NCBI GenBank assembly: GCA_022539475.1
Contig: VCMS01000214.1
Span: 33,375-97,374, forward strand
DNA from: Gracilaria domingensis
Taxonomy: Eukaryota; Rhodophyta; Florideophyceae; Gracilariales; Gracilariaceae
Direction: 5' to 3'
DNA length: 64,000 nt
In this document: in pieces, positions 1 to 9,701 of the stretch
Position numbering within the stretch: position 1 is the first letter of the stretch
Layout of the letters: the number at the start of each line of letters is the position of its first letter
Notes under the pieces: model-generated
What the model was told of the DNA's origin: nothing
What the model saw: only the letters and a program-made list of their open reading frames with translations
The model's database searches: none
Translations under genes and position numbers: made by a program

Positions 1-4
1 TTGC

Positions 5-1537
5 ATGAAGTCGTTACCTCACGCCTCTGCTCCGACGTCGCCTGCAGTTCGCGATGCACCTTCTCCCTCCCGCACCTCGCCATCCTCATCCCACCCGAAA
101 CCGCCCCACCCCATTCCCCCCCCGCTACAACTTCCAGAACCTTCGCTGCCTGCAGAGCGAGCTCCGCCACAACTTTCGTCAACCTTTGTGTCGCCCGCAG
201 TTGCCCCCTCGCTTGCCCAACCTCACAATGTTCAGCTGAGAGACCAGAGCACCTCTATGGCCTTTGGTCCGACCTTGCTTGCCGCCGCCTCGCAGCCACA
301 GCCACCGTTACAACCGACGCGTCCGCTCTCTGCGCGGCTCTCTCAAAGAGCTCAAGAACAAGTAACGCCGACTCCTGACACACCCGACGAGTTTGACAAC
401 ATCGAAATACGTTTTTACCCGTTTCCGCCACCGCGTCATCCGCTGACCTACCCTCTACCAACCTCAGCCTCTTCTTTCTCAAGCAAACCTCCGGTGACGA
501 ACGGCTTTCGGTCTACTGGAAATGAGAAGCTCGGAATCCGCAAACGACTGCTGGCACGCTGGCGCAGTGAGAGAGCGGCAGAGTCTGCTTCCGCGCCGAA
601 CCGCTCTCGGGATGAATTGCCTTCAAACCAACTCAAGAGAGCACAGTCAGGAAGCAATGCAGCCAAGCGAAAGAGAGCTCGTTCGTCATTTCAAGAAAAG
701 CCTGAGGATCATGAAGAGCGAGAAAACGCTGAGCCTTCGAGATCGAACAATAACAGTGACCGCTTGAACGGCAAGCGGGCGCAAAATAAGCATGACGTGA
801 CCAATCGCGCACTCTCTCCCGCGCTTCCGGCCCATCAGGTCGGTGATAACATGCCTCGGCTCACAGCGGTAGCGAAGACGCACACATCCGATTCACAACT
901 GCACTGCAGCTTACCAAACACAGCAGACAAGAGCGACATTGATTCTGGTCGTGCCTTTGCGTCCAACACTTATGGCGATGGGAATGCCTGTCGTGGCTCA
1001 AGTAATCATTCACCCAGAAATGTACAATCGAGGGAAGGGATGTTGAATGCGTCCCGACCAGCAGCACTGCTGTACGCCAAGTCTAATGGTCAATTTTCTT
1101 CCAGCATTCAACACCTGCAACATCAAATAGATACTCTGAAGCAACGCCGACTGCGTCTGGAGGACAGTCAATTCCAAGAGATATGCCGCACAGCGGCAGC
1201 ACGGTTCTCAGCCTCAAGCTCAGCGACAAAAGAGCAGCGCTTGCGCCTCAAGGCGGATATTGAGAAGCTATCTCCCAAGGCCATTCGAGACATTTTGCTT
1301 CATATCTCTCGACGGTGTACGGGGTTTCAGGTTGTCGACCACGAGGAGGTGCAGCTGCAAATAGACTTACTATCACCTGAACTTGTTGGCGAGCTGGAGT
1401 TGATCGTGATGCAGAACAAGGGTCAGATAGAATTTGGTGATCACGCTGAGTTGCAAAAGGTGCGAACAAAGCTATGGAACTGTTTAGAAGAATACCGAAG
1501 GGTCATGAGTGGTGTGAGCACATCAGAACCTAACTGA
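5..1537 (+). CDS. NET-domain protein (possible BET-like chromatin factor)
   Basis: This 510-residue reading frame is unrecognised over its first 400 residues, which are low in complexity and rich in Pro, Ser and Arg, with Lys/Arg clusters near residues 200-245 that resemble nuclear localisation signals. Residues about 412-475 resemble the NET (extra-terminal) domain of BET proteins: a helix around EKLSPKAIRDILLHI, then a hydrophobic-acidic segment (QLQIDLLSPELVGELELIV). NET domains bind short basic or hydrophobic peptides of chromatin regulators. A short coiled-coil-like stretch lies just before it (residues about 365-390). No bromodomain is visible. The ATG at position 5 is the first in the window, so the true start or an upstream exon carrying a bromodomain could lie outside. 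Coding potential is convincing because the frame stays open for 1.5 kb and the C-terminus is domain-like. The NET assignment is by pattern only. Confidence 0.72.
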   Translation: MKSLPHASAPTSPAVRDAPSPSRTSPSSSHPKPPHPIPPPLQLPEPSLPAERAPPQLSSTFVSPAVAPSLAQPHNVQLRDQSTSMAFGPTLLAAASQPQPPLQPTRPLSARLSQRAQEQVTPTPDTPDEFDNIEIRFYPFPPPRHPLTYPLPTSASSFSSKPPVTNGFRSTGNEKLGIRKRLLARWRSERAAESASAPNRSRDELPSNQLKRAQSGSNAAKRKRARSSFQEKPEDHEERENAEPSRSNNNSDRLNGKRAQNKHDVTNRALSPALPAHQVGDNMPRLTAVAKTHTSDSQLHCSLPNTADKSDIDSGRAFASNTYGDGNACRGSSNHSPRNVQSREGMLNASRPAALLYAKSNGQFSSSIQHLQHQIDTLKQRRLRLEDSQFQEICRTAAARFSASSSATKEQRLRLKADIEKLSPKAIRDILLHISRRCTGFQVVDHEEVQLQIDLLSPELVGELELIVMQNKGQIEFGDHAELQKVRTKLWNCLEEYRRVMSGVSTSEPN

Positions 1538-3015
1538 ATTTGCAGAACAACCGGCGACGATCAGAGATGTTGCCGGCATAGCCCGAATCCTCGCATTCCC
1601 CTAAAACGTTACTAGTTGCCGACACTGGGTACAAATGCGTAACCAAACATGACCAAATGAAAGCAGCGGAGCATATTGTTGTAGACAGTCGTTCCAATTC
1701 GTCTCCACATTTGGAATCCTCCATTACCAAACAAATTGCCTCCTTCTCGCTGTCCAGTTACATTTCGCCCAAAAGTTTTGAATCATGATAGCGCATGCGC
1801 GTGATCGTTTGAAGATTCCTTCTGGTAATTGAAGGGCGGAACAGCTGGGTGTGTCTGGGAATGGAATGACGGCGTGACGGGGTCGATTACATGCGGGATA
1901 ATGCTGCACAAGCTTTGTGTGAACTACCCTGTTCCGCTATATTCGCTGGATTGTTTTAGGAACGCTTGGTCTGAAAGCGATGAAGAACGGGGTGCAGATC
2001 ACCGAAATTATATTGTGTCCAATCTGGCCGCTTCTTGAGAGAGCTCCGCAACGCTGACGATATACTCTTCGCTGGAGGAGCGTGAAAAATGAGTAACTTG
2101 GGTGTTTTGGTAGTAAGCGTTCCGAAGGATCCATGCCACCCAGATGGATGTTAACTCCCTAAACGTCTGACATTAGTTGCCGCGCTATGATTCCGGAACA
2201 TGTGCGAGGCTTACAAGTTGTAGCCTTAACGGCCTTGCTTGATAGAGCGAACAACCGCGTCGGTCATATGTATACCTGACGATCCACAAATTGCATTTCA
2301 CGGCAGTTGATCGTTCTGCTTTTTCTGTCGGACTGAGATAACTATCCAGATGTCATGGATGATCACTTCCCACGTGACGAAGCGCAATCTTTCGGTGCTT
2401 TCTGCCTTTTTTTCGAGAACCATGATGGTGAGGATCGTGATAACGATGATGAACAGATCAACCCTGAACGTGATGGACGACGTACTTTTACGTTGTGGGT
2501 TGTAGGTGTCGATTGTGAACACCGGCACACAGGGACGATGTACGCCCCGTTACATATCTACTGTAGCGATGGTATAGATACCCACGGTATGAGGCGCATG
2601 CGCGTATTTATCGGCGGCACTGTTAGCTGTCTTTCACTTACCTTCGCATCATGGTTCTACGAAGGTGCCTGTGTGATCTTGTGCCGGAAAGCAGCGCATT
2701 GTTACCATTTGTGTAACAAGACGGTTTTCTCGTTCGCTCTTGCAGCGCTTTAGCTCGGGCTGTTTGCTACGCGCAAATGTCGCAAGACATGAAATGATTT
2801 GCTGGATGTGCAAAGCGCTGGAGGCTTGTGTGTTGAAGCACCACACGAGCGCCACATTGGCGGAGAAACACATGCTCGCACACGACAAGTGCTGCATCAC
2901 ATACAAACGCCTTTTTCGTACAGCTATCCATCATATAATCAACACACTTGGCGGCGCTAGAGCTAGAGCTACAAGCAGAGAGCTCGTGCCAAAAAAGCGA
3001 AGAGCACACGGCGGC
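1538..3015. other. Intergenic region, no supported gene
   Basis: About 1.5 kb between the NET-domain gene and the 3' end of the methyltransferase gene. Composition is ordinary (near 48% GC), unlike the GC-rich block that follows. Short open frames occur on both strands (for example 2355-2753 on +), but none shows a domain, compositional bias or a plausible leader. I see no tandem repeats, RNA gene or transposon remnant. Confidence 0.5.
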
Positions 3016-4131
3016 TCATTTCAACGGCTTGCTGCAGCGCAACAGCAGGAACATGTTCTCCAGCGTGACGTGCACGTTTTCAAAGCCGGCCGCCTGCGCC
3101 AAGAACAGCAGCTCCTTGCTGTCAAAGAAGCGATACAGCGCGGTGCCCATCGCCTGCACGCGTCGCGTCTCAACGGCCGCGCGCGCGCGCGCAAGCAGCG
3201 ACGCGGCGGCGGCGGCGTCGCTGGCGGCGGTCGGCGCGCCATCCAAGCCGTTGGCAAACGTGGTGGCGAAGAACTTGCCGCCCGGCTTCAACACGCGATG
3301 CACCTCCCTCAGCGCGTCCTGCACGCACGGCCAGCAGTGCAGCGCGGCGCCCGCGTGCACGGTGTCAAACACGGCGTGCTGGAACGGCAGCGCGGCCACG
3401 TCGGCGCGCAGCAGCTCGAACTGCGGCGCCATGGCGTCGGCGCGGCGGCGCGCGGCGGCCTCGCGCAGCATGGCGCGCGACAAGTCGGCGGCCAGCACGC
3501 GGCGGTACGCGTTGGCGGCGGCCAGGCGGCGCGTCATGAGCGCCGTGCCGCACGACAGGTCGAGCGCGCGCTCGCCCGCGGGCGCAAAGTCCAGCAGCAG
3601 GTCGAGCTCGCGCTCAACGCCCGGGAAGCCCGCGCGCGCAAACGACGCGCGCCAGCCGCGCTCGTACGCGTACGACACCAGCGGCAGCTGGAACAGCGCC
3701 TGCTCGCGCGGCGCCGCCGCCAGCGCGCGCAGCGCGCGCAGCGCGCGCAGCGGCGGCGGCAGCAGCGCGGCGGCGGGGCGCGCGCGCGCGGGCGCGCGCG
3801 CGGTGAGCTCGACGAAGCTGGCGGTGCGCGGGAAGGGGTTGCCGCAGCGGGGGCACGCGCGCGGCAGCGACGCGCTCTGCCCGGAGCGGTCGCTCGGCAG
3901 CGGCGCCTTGCAGCGCGGGCAGCGGAAGATGGACAGCGCGGGCGGCGGGGCGCGCGGCGTGGAAGGCGGCGGCGCGAGCGCCGCCGACGGCGGCGGCGCG
4001 CCGCTCGGCTGGCGGCGCGCGCGGCGCAGCGGCGCGCGCGCGCGGCGCAGCGGCGCGCAGGCGCGGCGCAGGAGGCGCAGGCGGCGCAGCGGCACGGAGG
4101 CCGCGAAGGCGGCGGCGGGGGCGGCGCTCAT
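3016..4131 (-). CDS. Plastid-type zinc-ribbon SAM-dependent methyltransferase
   Basis: The 371-residue product is a class I (Rossmann-fold) methyltransferase. Motif I is at residues 190-195 (LDLSCG), an acidic motif II region at about 215-217 (AADLS), and the post-motif III region at 278-285 (HRVLKPGG). A zinc ribbon precedes the fold (C71-x2-C74 and C93-x2-C96). Zinc ribbon plus methyltransferase, with the RVLKPGG signature, is the layout of the plant plastoglobule or stromal methyltransferase group and of bacterial rRNA methyltransferases of the RlmA type; substrate is not predictable from this. The first 60 residues are Ala/Arg/Pro-rich with almost no acidic residues, as in a plastid or mitochondrial transit peptide. 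I chose the ATG at 4131 because the longer in-frame upstream extension reads through GC-repeat DNA and would overlap the divergent gene at 4490. Confidence 0.84.
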   Translation of the reverse strand: MSAAPAAAFAASVPLRRLRLLRRACAPLRRARAPLRRARRQPSGAPPPSAALAPPPSTPRAPPPALSIFRCPRCKAPLPSDRSGQSASLPRACPRCGNPFPRTASFVELTARAPARARPAAALLPPPLRALRALRALAAAPREQALFQLPLVSYAYERGWRASFARAGFPGVERELDLLLDFAPAGERALDLSCGTALMTRRLAAANAYRRVLAADLSRAMLREAAARRRADAMAPQFELLRADVAALPFQHAVFDTVHAGAALHCWPCVQDALREVHRVLKPGGKFFATTFANGLDGAPTAASDAAAAASLLARARAAVETRRVQAMGTALYRFFDSKELLFLAQAAGFENVHVTLENMFLLLRCSKPLK

Positions 4132-4489
4132 GGCGGCGGGGGGGGATGGCGGATGGCGGAGGGGCGGCGCGGGCGGCGCGGGCGGCGCGGGCGGCGCGGG
4201 CGGCGCGGGCGGCGCGGCGGGAGGAGCCGCGCGCGGAGGTGAACGGCGGCGGAGGTGAACGGCGGCGGCAGATTCGCCACGTGCGCCACGACGCGCGGCG
4301 CCAAGATCTGCCGCGTGCAGCTCGCGCCGCCGCGGCGTGCACTTGGCGTGCAGCTCATCGCGAATCGCCGCCACCCGCCGTCCGCGCCGCCACCGCCCGC
4401 ACCCGCCCGCACCCGCCCGCACCCGCCGCACCCGCCGCACCCGCCGCACCCGCCGCACCCGCACCCGCCGCCGCCCTCCCCGCGCCCAA
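4132..4489. promoter_or_regulatory. Bidirectional GC-rich promoter region with two tandem arrays
   Basis: The 358 bp between two divergent starts must hold both promoters. It contains a 9-bp tandem array (unit GGCGGCGCG) at about 4163-4218 and a second array (unit CCGCACCCG) at about 4388-4470, the latter running almost to the ATG of the + strand gene. No TATA box is visible. The second array gives the 5' leader of the + gene a C-rich coding-strand bias, a feature shared by other genes in this window. Confidence 0.45.
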
Positions 4490-4909
4490 ATGGCTTTCGT
4501 GTCGACCTTCGCCGCGCCGCTGTTGCGCGCATCGCCGCGCCGCGCGCTCAGCAGCCGCCGCCCGCCGCGCGCCGCCGCGCTGCGCATGGGGCTGGGCGAG
4601 GACGGGCTCAAGGAGGACCTGGCGTTCGCGCAGAACTGCATCGAGGACGGCTGCTCCGTCGACGCCGTGCAGGACGTGCTCACGCGCCTGGAGCGCCGCC
4701 GCGCCGTGCTGGCGCTGGAGGTGACGCAGATCGAGCACATCATGGCCGTGCTGGCCAAGGAGAACCTGGGCGGCGACCGCAACCTCGTGGAGCAGGCCAT
4801 GGCCGCCGCCGTCAGCATCTTCTCCAAGGCGGACGACGACTACCCGGGCGTGGGGCAGCCCACCAACCCGTGGACGCTGGACCCGCTCAAGAAGCAGCCC
4901 AAGCTGTAG
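4490..4909 (+). CDS. Small plastid-targeted protein of unknown function
   Basis: A 139-residue protein with a two-part layout. Residues 1-33 are Arg/Ala/Ser-rich and begin MAFVST, as in a plastid transit peptide. The mature part (about 35-139) is helical and mildly acidic, with a conserved-looking core around AFAQNCIEDGCSVDAV and a C-terminal segment NPWTLDPLKK. I do not recognise the family; the mature part resembles small nuclear-encoded plastid proteins of algae and plants. The ATG at 4490 follows a C-rich leader and is the first Met after the repeat-encoded Arg/Thr stretch, which is clearly not protein. The gene converges on the helicase gene with only 82 bp between the stop codons; that gap holds CCG repeats and a short TC run. 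Confidence 0.75.
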   Translation: MAFVSTFAAPLLRASPRRALSSRRPPRAAALRMGLGEDGLKEDLAFAQNCIEDGCSVDAVQDVLTRLERRRAVLALEVTQIEHIMAVLAKENLGGDRNLVEQAMAAAVSIFSKADDDYPGVGQPTNPWTLDPLKKQPKL

Positions 4910-4991
4910 AGCCCGCGCCGCCGCCGCCGCCGCGCAATAGCTGTTTACCACCCCCGCCGCCGCTACGTAAACAAACAGTCTCTCTCTCTCT

Positions 4992-7900
4992 CTACTGCGC
5001 CTTGTGCGCCGGCGGCCGCGCGCCAGCGCCGAGCCGCTCGCGCGCCGCCGCGCCGGCGACGCGCCGCGCGTGCGCGAACGGCACGTCCACGAAGCGGCCC
5101 CAGTGGCGCTGCGCGAACCAGTCCTTTGCGCGGAACGCCGCGCTGTCCATGCCGTGCAGCACGCGCGCGATTTGGCGCCCCGTGCGCGCCATGCGCGCGC
5201 CGCACGCCGCCTCGCCCATCACCTCCAGCGCCGCGCTCCGCAGCTGCCGCAGCCGCGCCGCGTCCGGCTCGCGCGTCAGCTCGTCGGCGCCGCCGCCGCC
5301 GCCGTCGCCGTGCGGCGCCTCGCCGCCAAAGTACGCCTCGATGTGCCGGTGCACAAACTCCGACTGCTCCTCGTCGGACAGCAGCTGGTCCGCCTGCGCA
5401 AACGTGCGCGCCACCGCGCGTGCCTTTTGCACGCGCGCGTGCTCGATGCGCTCAAACTTGCGGTGCAGCAGCTGCACCCACCTGTCCAAATCGCGCCCCA
5501 ACTGCTTCAAACAGTCGCCGCTGCACTCCACCTCCAGCCCCTTCTCGCACAACTCAAACGTGATGTGCCTTGCCTCTTGCAGCCGGCGCAAGCTCCCAAT
5601 CACCTGCCCCTCCTGAAGAGCCGCGTCGCACAGCTCGAGGCAGTACTGCCCGTTGCTGTGCGAGCCGTGCTTCACGATGGCCTCCACCAGCACGCGCTCC
5701 ATGGCCCGCATGCCCCTCGAGCCACTCTGCATCAGCGCCTCGGGCGTCTGCGAGTAGAACCGAACCTTCAGCTTGGTGTTCGCTGCTCGGAGCAGATGCA
5801 TTTCTCCCAGCTCGCGTTCCAGAATCGCGCAAATCGTCTCCGCCGTCTCCACCCTCATGTCCAGCTTTCGGTTTATATCGTACTCGGTCATTCGCATGAT
5901 GCGACGCCCACGCTTGTCGTTGTCGTCGTCGTCGTCATTCTTCAAATCGTGCTCATCAGCGTCTGAAAGATGCGTCGTCCGTTCAGCCTTGGCTTGCTCG
6001 CGCAAGAAAGCACGCGTGCGCTGAGAAATGGACTTGCATTCAAACGCGCTTGACAATAACGTCCTTAGCAGCTGCCGAATCTGACTCTTGTCGATTCCAT
6101 CCGAATGACTGCGCGATAGTGTTCTGTTCAGGTCAAATGAGCTGAACAGCACTGTGCAATACGCTTCTTCTCCCGTCCGCCCGGCCCGACCGACCTCTTG
6201 CCAATACGCTTCTAATGACGGCGGCAAGTCAAAGTGAATCACGCCGCGCACGTTGCAAAAGTTGAGCCCCATTCCAAACGCAACGGTTGCCACCAGGATG
6301 GCGATGGAGCCCTTCTCAAACTGCGCCTGCACTCTTGCTCGCTCTTTCTGAGCCATGCCACCATGGTACATTTCCACCTTGCCCTGGAGCGACAGTGTGG
6401 ACACCTTGAGATAGTTTTTGACGGCTTGGCAATCCTTTTGCTTGGTCACGTACACAATCAAGCTGCCAGTATGTTTCCGTCGTGGCGCCATGTTCCGGGC
6501 GGCCACCCGTTTGGTCACGTTGAGATTGGAGCCCCATCCAATGCTCAAGTCGTCCTGGTCGTTTGGTGTTGTCTTGCGGCGTCTCTTTCGCGGCGGTTCG
6601 CCATCACTTTCACGTTGTGCACGCTCATCGCCATCGTGCTTGCTCTCGCAATTCTCGCCGTCTATTCCGAGAATGGAGGCAAACGGCTGCGTCTTGAAGC
6701 GCCTCACGAGCTGGTACGCCTTGTCGTCAAAATTGCCGCGCACGCGGGAAAGAGACAGAACGAGGTTTCTTCTTCCGCTGTCGACGCGGACCACATCCTG
6801 CTCGACGTCCATCTCCAAGCTGGCACACACATCGTTGAGAGTCTGGGTTGTGGCCGTGGCGGTAAGCGCCAGAACAAGCGGCCTTTCGCGGAAAACGGGC
6901 GCAGTGGCGCTGCCGCCGAAAAGCGCGTGCGGAATGCGCAGGTACGCGACGCGAAAGTTGTGGCTCCAGTGCGAGATGCAATGCGCCTCGTCCACCACCA
7001 CGAGCGACACGCACGGCGCGCGCTCGCCGCCCATGAGGCGGCGGAAGCGCGCGGAGAACAGGCGCTCGGGCGAGATGAACAGCAGCTTCACCTCGCCCGC
7101 GCAGATGCGCGCCTCCGCGCGCGCGCGCTCCTCCGGCGGCTGGCCGCTGCGAAGGCACGCGCCGGGGAGAGAGCGCGGCAGCGACTGCAGCTGGTCGTGC
7201 ATGAGCGACAGCAGCGGCGTGATGACGAGCACCATGCCCGGGCGCAGCGCCGCGTACATCTGGTAGATGAGGCTCTTGCCGCCGCCGGTGGGCAGCAGCG
7301 CGATGGTGCAGCGCGCGGAAAGCAGGCGGCGCAGCGAGCGCTGCTGCGCGGCGCGGAACTGCTGGTGGCCAAACAGGCGCTGCAGCGCGCCGCGCAGCGC
7401 GTCGGCGTCGTGTTCATCGCGCAGCGGCTCCACGGCGTCGGCGCGCACGCTCTCGCGCGCTCGCGGCGGCTCTGCCTCCGCGTCGCTGACGGGCGCGGCG
7501 CAGTCGTCCGCCCAGCGGAAGAAGTGGCACTGCTGCGCGTAGCTGCTGCGCGCGCACTTGAAGAACGCCCTGCCGCGGTTGCGCCCCGCCTTGCGGCACG
7601 TGAGCAGCACGGTGGGCTCGGCGTGCACGTCGCACAGCGGCGGCGGCGGCGGCGGCGGCGCGTCGGGCGCGTCGGGCGCGTCGGGCGCGTCGGGCGCGTC
7701 GGCGGCGTCGGCGGCGGCGCAGTCAGCGGCGCCGTAGTACGCGGCGGCGCTGACGCCGCGGTCAAAGTGCATGCGGCCGCCCGGCGCGGCGCGCGACTGG
7801 TGCGCGGCGCGGAAGGGCGCGGCGCGGCGCGGCGCGCGCGCGTGGCGGCGGCGGCGAAAGCCCGGCATGGCGTCCTTTGGGCGCGCGACGCGCGCGCGCG

Positions 7901-8183
7901 CGGCGCGGCGCTGCGAGCGGCGGCGGCGCGACTCAAAGCGGTGCGGCGCGGCGGCGGCGGGAGGCGGCGGGGAGGCGGACGCGTCGGACTCGGACTCGGG
8001 GTCGGAGGGCAGGCCGGAGACGAAGGTGGTGAGCGAGAAGGTCGGGCGCGCGTTGAGGCGGCCCGCGATGGCCGGGCGCGCGGACGCGCGCGCGCTGGGC
8101 GGCGGCGGCGGCGGCGGCGGGAGCGAGAGCGAGAGCGAGAGCGAGAGCGGCGGCAGCGCGGGCGCGGACGCGGACGCGGTCAT
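4992..8183 (-). CDS. RECQ4-type DNA helicase with N-terminal GRF zinc finger
   Basis: A 1063-residue superfamily 2 DNA helicase. A low-complexity N-terminus (Ser/Leu/Pro runs, then Arg-rich) leads to a GRF-type zinc finger at about 184-224 (C184, H187, C210, C219, followed by FFRW). The RecQ core follows: Walker A LPTGGGKS (297-304), DEAH box (398-401), and motif VI QEVGRAGRTG (662-671). The aromatic-rich loop after the DEAH box reads WSHNFR (406-411), which is the RECQ4 form; other RecQ enzymes have WGHDFR. A basic insertion (about 505-570) sits between the two helicase lobes. RECQ4 proteins act in replication initiation and genome stability. No Sld2-like N-terminus is evident to me, and the GRF finger replaces the zinc knuckle of animal RECQ4. 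The C-terminal 300 residues are helical and unassigned. The frame is open throughout, with no intron needed. Confidence 0.9.
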   Translation of the reverse strand: MTASASAPALPPLSLSLSLSLPPPPPPPPSARASARPAIAGRLNARPTFSLTTFVSGLPSDPESESDASASPPPPAAAAPHRFESRRRRSQRRAARARVARPKDAMPGFRRRRHARAPRRAAPFRAAHQSRAAPGGRMHFDRGVSAAAYYGAADCAAADAADAPDAPDAPDAPDAPPPPPPPLCDVHAEPTVLLTCRKAGRNRGRAFFKCARSSYAQQCHFFRWADDCAAPVSDAEAEPPRARESVRADAVEPLRDEHDADALRGALQRLFGHQQFRAAQQRSLRRLLSARCTIALLPTGGGKSLIYQMYAALRPGMVLVITPLLSLMHDQLQSLPRSLPGACLRSGQPPEERARAEARICAGEVKLLFISPERLFSARFRRLMGGERAPCVSLVVVDEAHCISHWSHNFRVAYLRIPHALFGGSATAPVFRERPLVLALTATATTQTLNDVCASLEMDVEQDVVRVDSGRRNLVLSLSRVRGNFDDKAYQLVRRFKTQPFASILGIDGENCESKHDGDERAQRESDGEPPRKRRRKTTPNDQDDLSIGWGSNLNVTKRVAARNMAPRRKHTGSLIVYVTKQKDCQAVKNYLKVSTLSLQGKVEMYHGGMAQKERARVQAQFEKGSIAILVATVAFGMGLNFCNVRGVIHFDLPPSLEAYWQEVGRAGRTGEEAYCTVLFSSFDLNRTLSRSHSDGIDKSQIRQLLRTLLSSAFECKSISQRTRAFLREQAKAERTTHLSDADEHDLKNDDDDDNDKRGRRIMRMTEYDINRKLDMRVETAETICAILERELGEMHLLRAANTKLKVRFYSQTPEALMQSGSRGMRAMERVLVEAIVKHGSHSNGQYCLELCDAALQEGQVIGSLRRLQEARHITFELCEKGLEVECSGDCLKQLGRDLDRWVQLLHRKFERIEHARVQKARAVARTFAQADQLLSDEEQSEFVHRHIEAYFGGEAPHGDGGGGGADELTREPDAARLRQLRSAALEVMGEAACGARMARTGRQIARVLHGMDSAAFRAKDWFAQRHWGRFVDVPFAHARRVAGAAARERLGAGARPPAHKAQ

Positions 8184-8385
8184 GGCGGGCGGCGGCGGGC
8201 GGCGGCGGGAGGGCGGAGGGGGAAGGGAAGGCGGACGGCGGGCGCGCGTGGCGGAGGCGGCGGGGGAGGCGGAGGAGGCGCGAAGGCGGCGGCGACGGGA
8301 GCGATGTGCGAAATGAGCTGCACGGCCGTTTCGGCGTTGGCGCCAAAACGCGCGGCGCGCGCGCTTTTATTGCAGTGGCGCGTCG
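8184..8385 (-). promoter_or_regulatory. Upstream region of the RECQ4-like gene with E2F-like site
   Basis: The 202 bp between the helicase start and the stop of the next gene contain a near-palindromic TTGGCGCCAAAA at 8337-8348, which on the minus strand matches the E2F/DP consensus (TTTTGGCGCC). It lies about 155 bp upstream of the helicase ATG. E2F control is common for replication genes in plants and algae. The site and match are seen; binding is inferred. Confidence 0.45.
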
Positions 8386-9090
8386 TCACTTGAGCGGGTT
8401 GAGCGCGATGAGCGCGAGCGACAGCGCCGCCGGCACCCACGCCAGCGGCGCGCGCCGCGAGCGCGGCGGCGGCGGCGGCGGCGGCGGCGCCGAGCGCAGC
8501 TCCCTGAGCCGCTGCAGCAGCGCGCGCCCCTCCAGCGCGCGCTCCTGCAGGAAGAACGGCATCACGCCGCCGGCGCGCTGCTGCGCGCGCGCGGCGGCGG
8601 CGGCGGCGTGCCGCAGCGGCGGCGGCGGCGGCGCCGAGCGCGTCGCCGCCGCCGCCGGCGCGTGCGCGCCCGCGGCGAGGCGCTGCGAGAAGTACAGCGA
8701 CTGGTAGAGCGGCGACACGTTTGGCGCGCGCGGCGCGCTGCAAGCGGCGGCGGCGGCGGCAGCCGGCGGCGGCGGCGGCGGCGCCGTGGCGCGCGTCTGC
8801 GCGCCGGGCGAGCGCGCGAGCGCGCGGCGCGCGGGCAGGCGCAGCAGCGCGGCGGCGCAGGCGGCGACGCGCCACAGCAGCGGGCGGCGGCGGCGGCGCG
8901 GCGGCGGCGGCGGCGGCGGCGCGCGGCGCGCGAGGCGCGGGTCGGCGGCCATGTGCGCGAGCCACTGCGCGACGAGCGCGGCCATGGCGCGCGGCGGCGC
9001 GCGGCGCGCGCGCGCGGCGGCGGCGGCGGCGGCGCGCAGCGGCAGCGCGCGGCTGGGCGGCGTGAAGGCGGGCGAGATGCGGCGCGGCAT
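8386..9090 (-). CDS. Putative small membrane-anchored protein, unrecognised
   Basis: A 234-residue frame (or about 200 residues if translation starts at the internal Met of MAALVAQWLAHM). Much of it is Ala/Arg/Pro low complexity encoded by GGC repeats. Three stretches look like real protein: residues 35-52, a central SPLYQSLYFSQRLAAG, and a C-terminal GGVMPFFLQERALEGRALLQ. It ends in a hydrophobic segment (LAWVPAALSLALIAL) that would suit a C-terminal tail anchor. The competing frame on the same strand (8180-9274) is longer but is pure repeat translation. Because GC-rich DNA keeps all frames open by chance, I hold this as probable rather than certain. Confidence 0.45.
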   Translation of the reverse strand: MPRRISPAFTPPSRALPLRAAAAAAARARRAPPRAMAALVAQWLAHMAADPRLARRAPPPPPPPRRRRRPLLWRVAACAAALLRLPARRALARSPGAQTRATAPPPPPPAAAAAAACSAPRAPNVSPLYQSLYFSQRLAAGAHAPAAAATRSAPPPPPLRHAAAAAARAQQRAGGVMPFFLQERALEGRALLQRLRELRSAPPPPPPPPRSRRAPLAWVPAALSLALIALNPLK

Positions 9091-9451
9091 GGCGGGCGGC
9101 GGGCGCGCGGCGCGGCGGCGCGGCGGGCGGTGCGCGTGACGGGTGGCGCGCCAAGTGCGCGGGCGCGCGAGTGAGTGGAGGGATGACGCGGCGGTGCGGG
9201 AGGACGACGGCGGCGGCGGCGGCGGCGGCGGCGGCGCAGTGGAACGAGCGCGCGGGGCGCGCGCGGCGCGTCATCGGTGGCGCCGTCAGGCGGGCGGCGG
9301 CGCAGATTGCATCTCGGCCGAGGGTTTTTGGCTAGCGCGCATCATGTGCGTGTTGGCGCACGCCGCGTACCGCGCGCGCGCGCGCCTCTCGTCGCGCAGC
9401 ATGGCGATGCCTCTCGGCAGCGCAGCGGCCGCGACGCGCCGCGCGCCTTCG
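9091..9451. other. GC-repeat intergenic region
   Basis: About 360 bp of GGC/GCG-rich DNA between the putative membrane protein start and the stop of the kinase gene, including a GGC run near 9207-9238. It presumably holds the promoter of the membrane-protein gene. I see no TATA box or other defined motif. Confidence 0.4.
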
Positions 9452-9663
9452 TCAGTACGACAGCATGGCGATGGCCTCGCGGCACGAGCGGCCGAACGCG
9501 CCGTCGCGCGCGTAGCGCCGCAGCGCGTCCTCCAGCGCGCGCCGCACGTTGTGCTCGCGCAGGTAGCCGTAGCCGCGCGCGTCCGCGCCCAGCTCGCGCA
9601 CCACGTCGCACAGCACCGTGCCCAGCCGCGCGCGCTGCGCCACCAGCGCCGCCTCCGCCGCGC

Positions 9664-9701
<38 letters not shown>

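Noticed and set aside
2740-4242. Long + strand frame of 500 codons (and another, 2948-4258) opposite the methyltransferase gene
   Set aside because: Both are antisense to a gene with clear methyltransferase motifs; their translations are Arg/Ala/Gly noise from GC-rich DNA.
6234-8393. 719-codon + strand frame opposite the helicase gene
   Set aside because: Shadow of the RECQ4-like gene; composition is Arg/Gly/Ala with no domain, while the minus strand has all helicase motifs.
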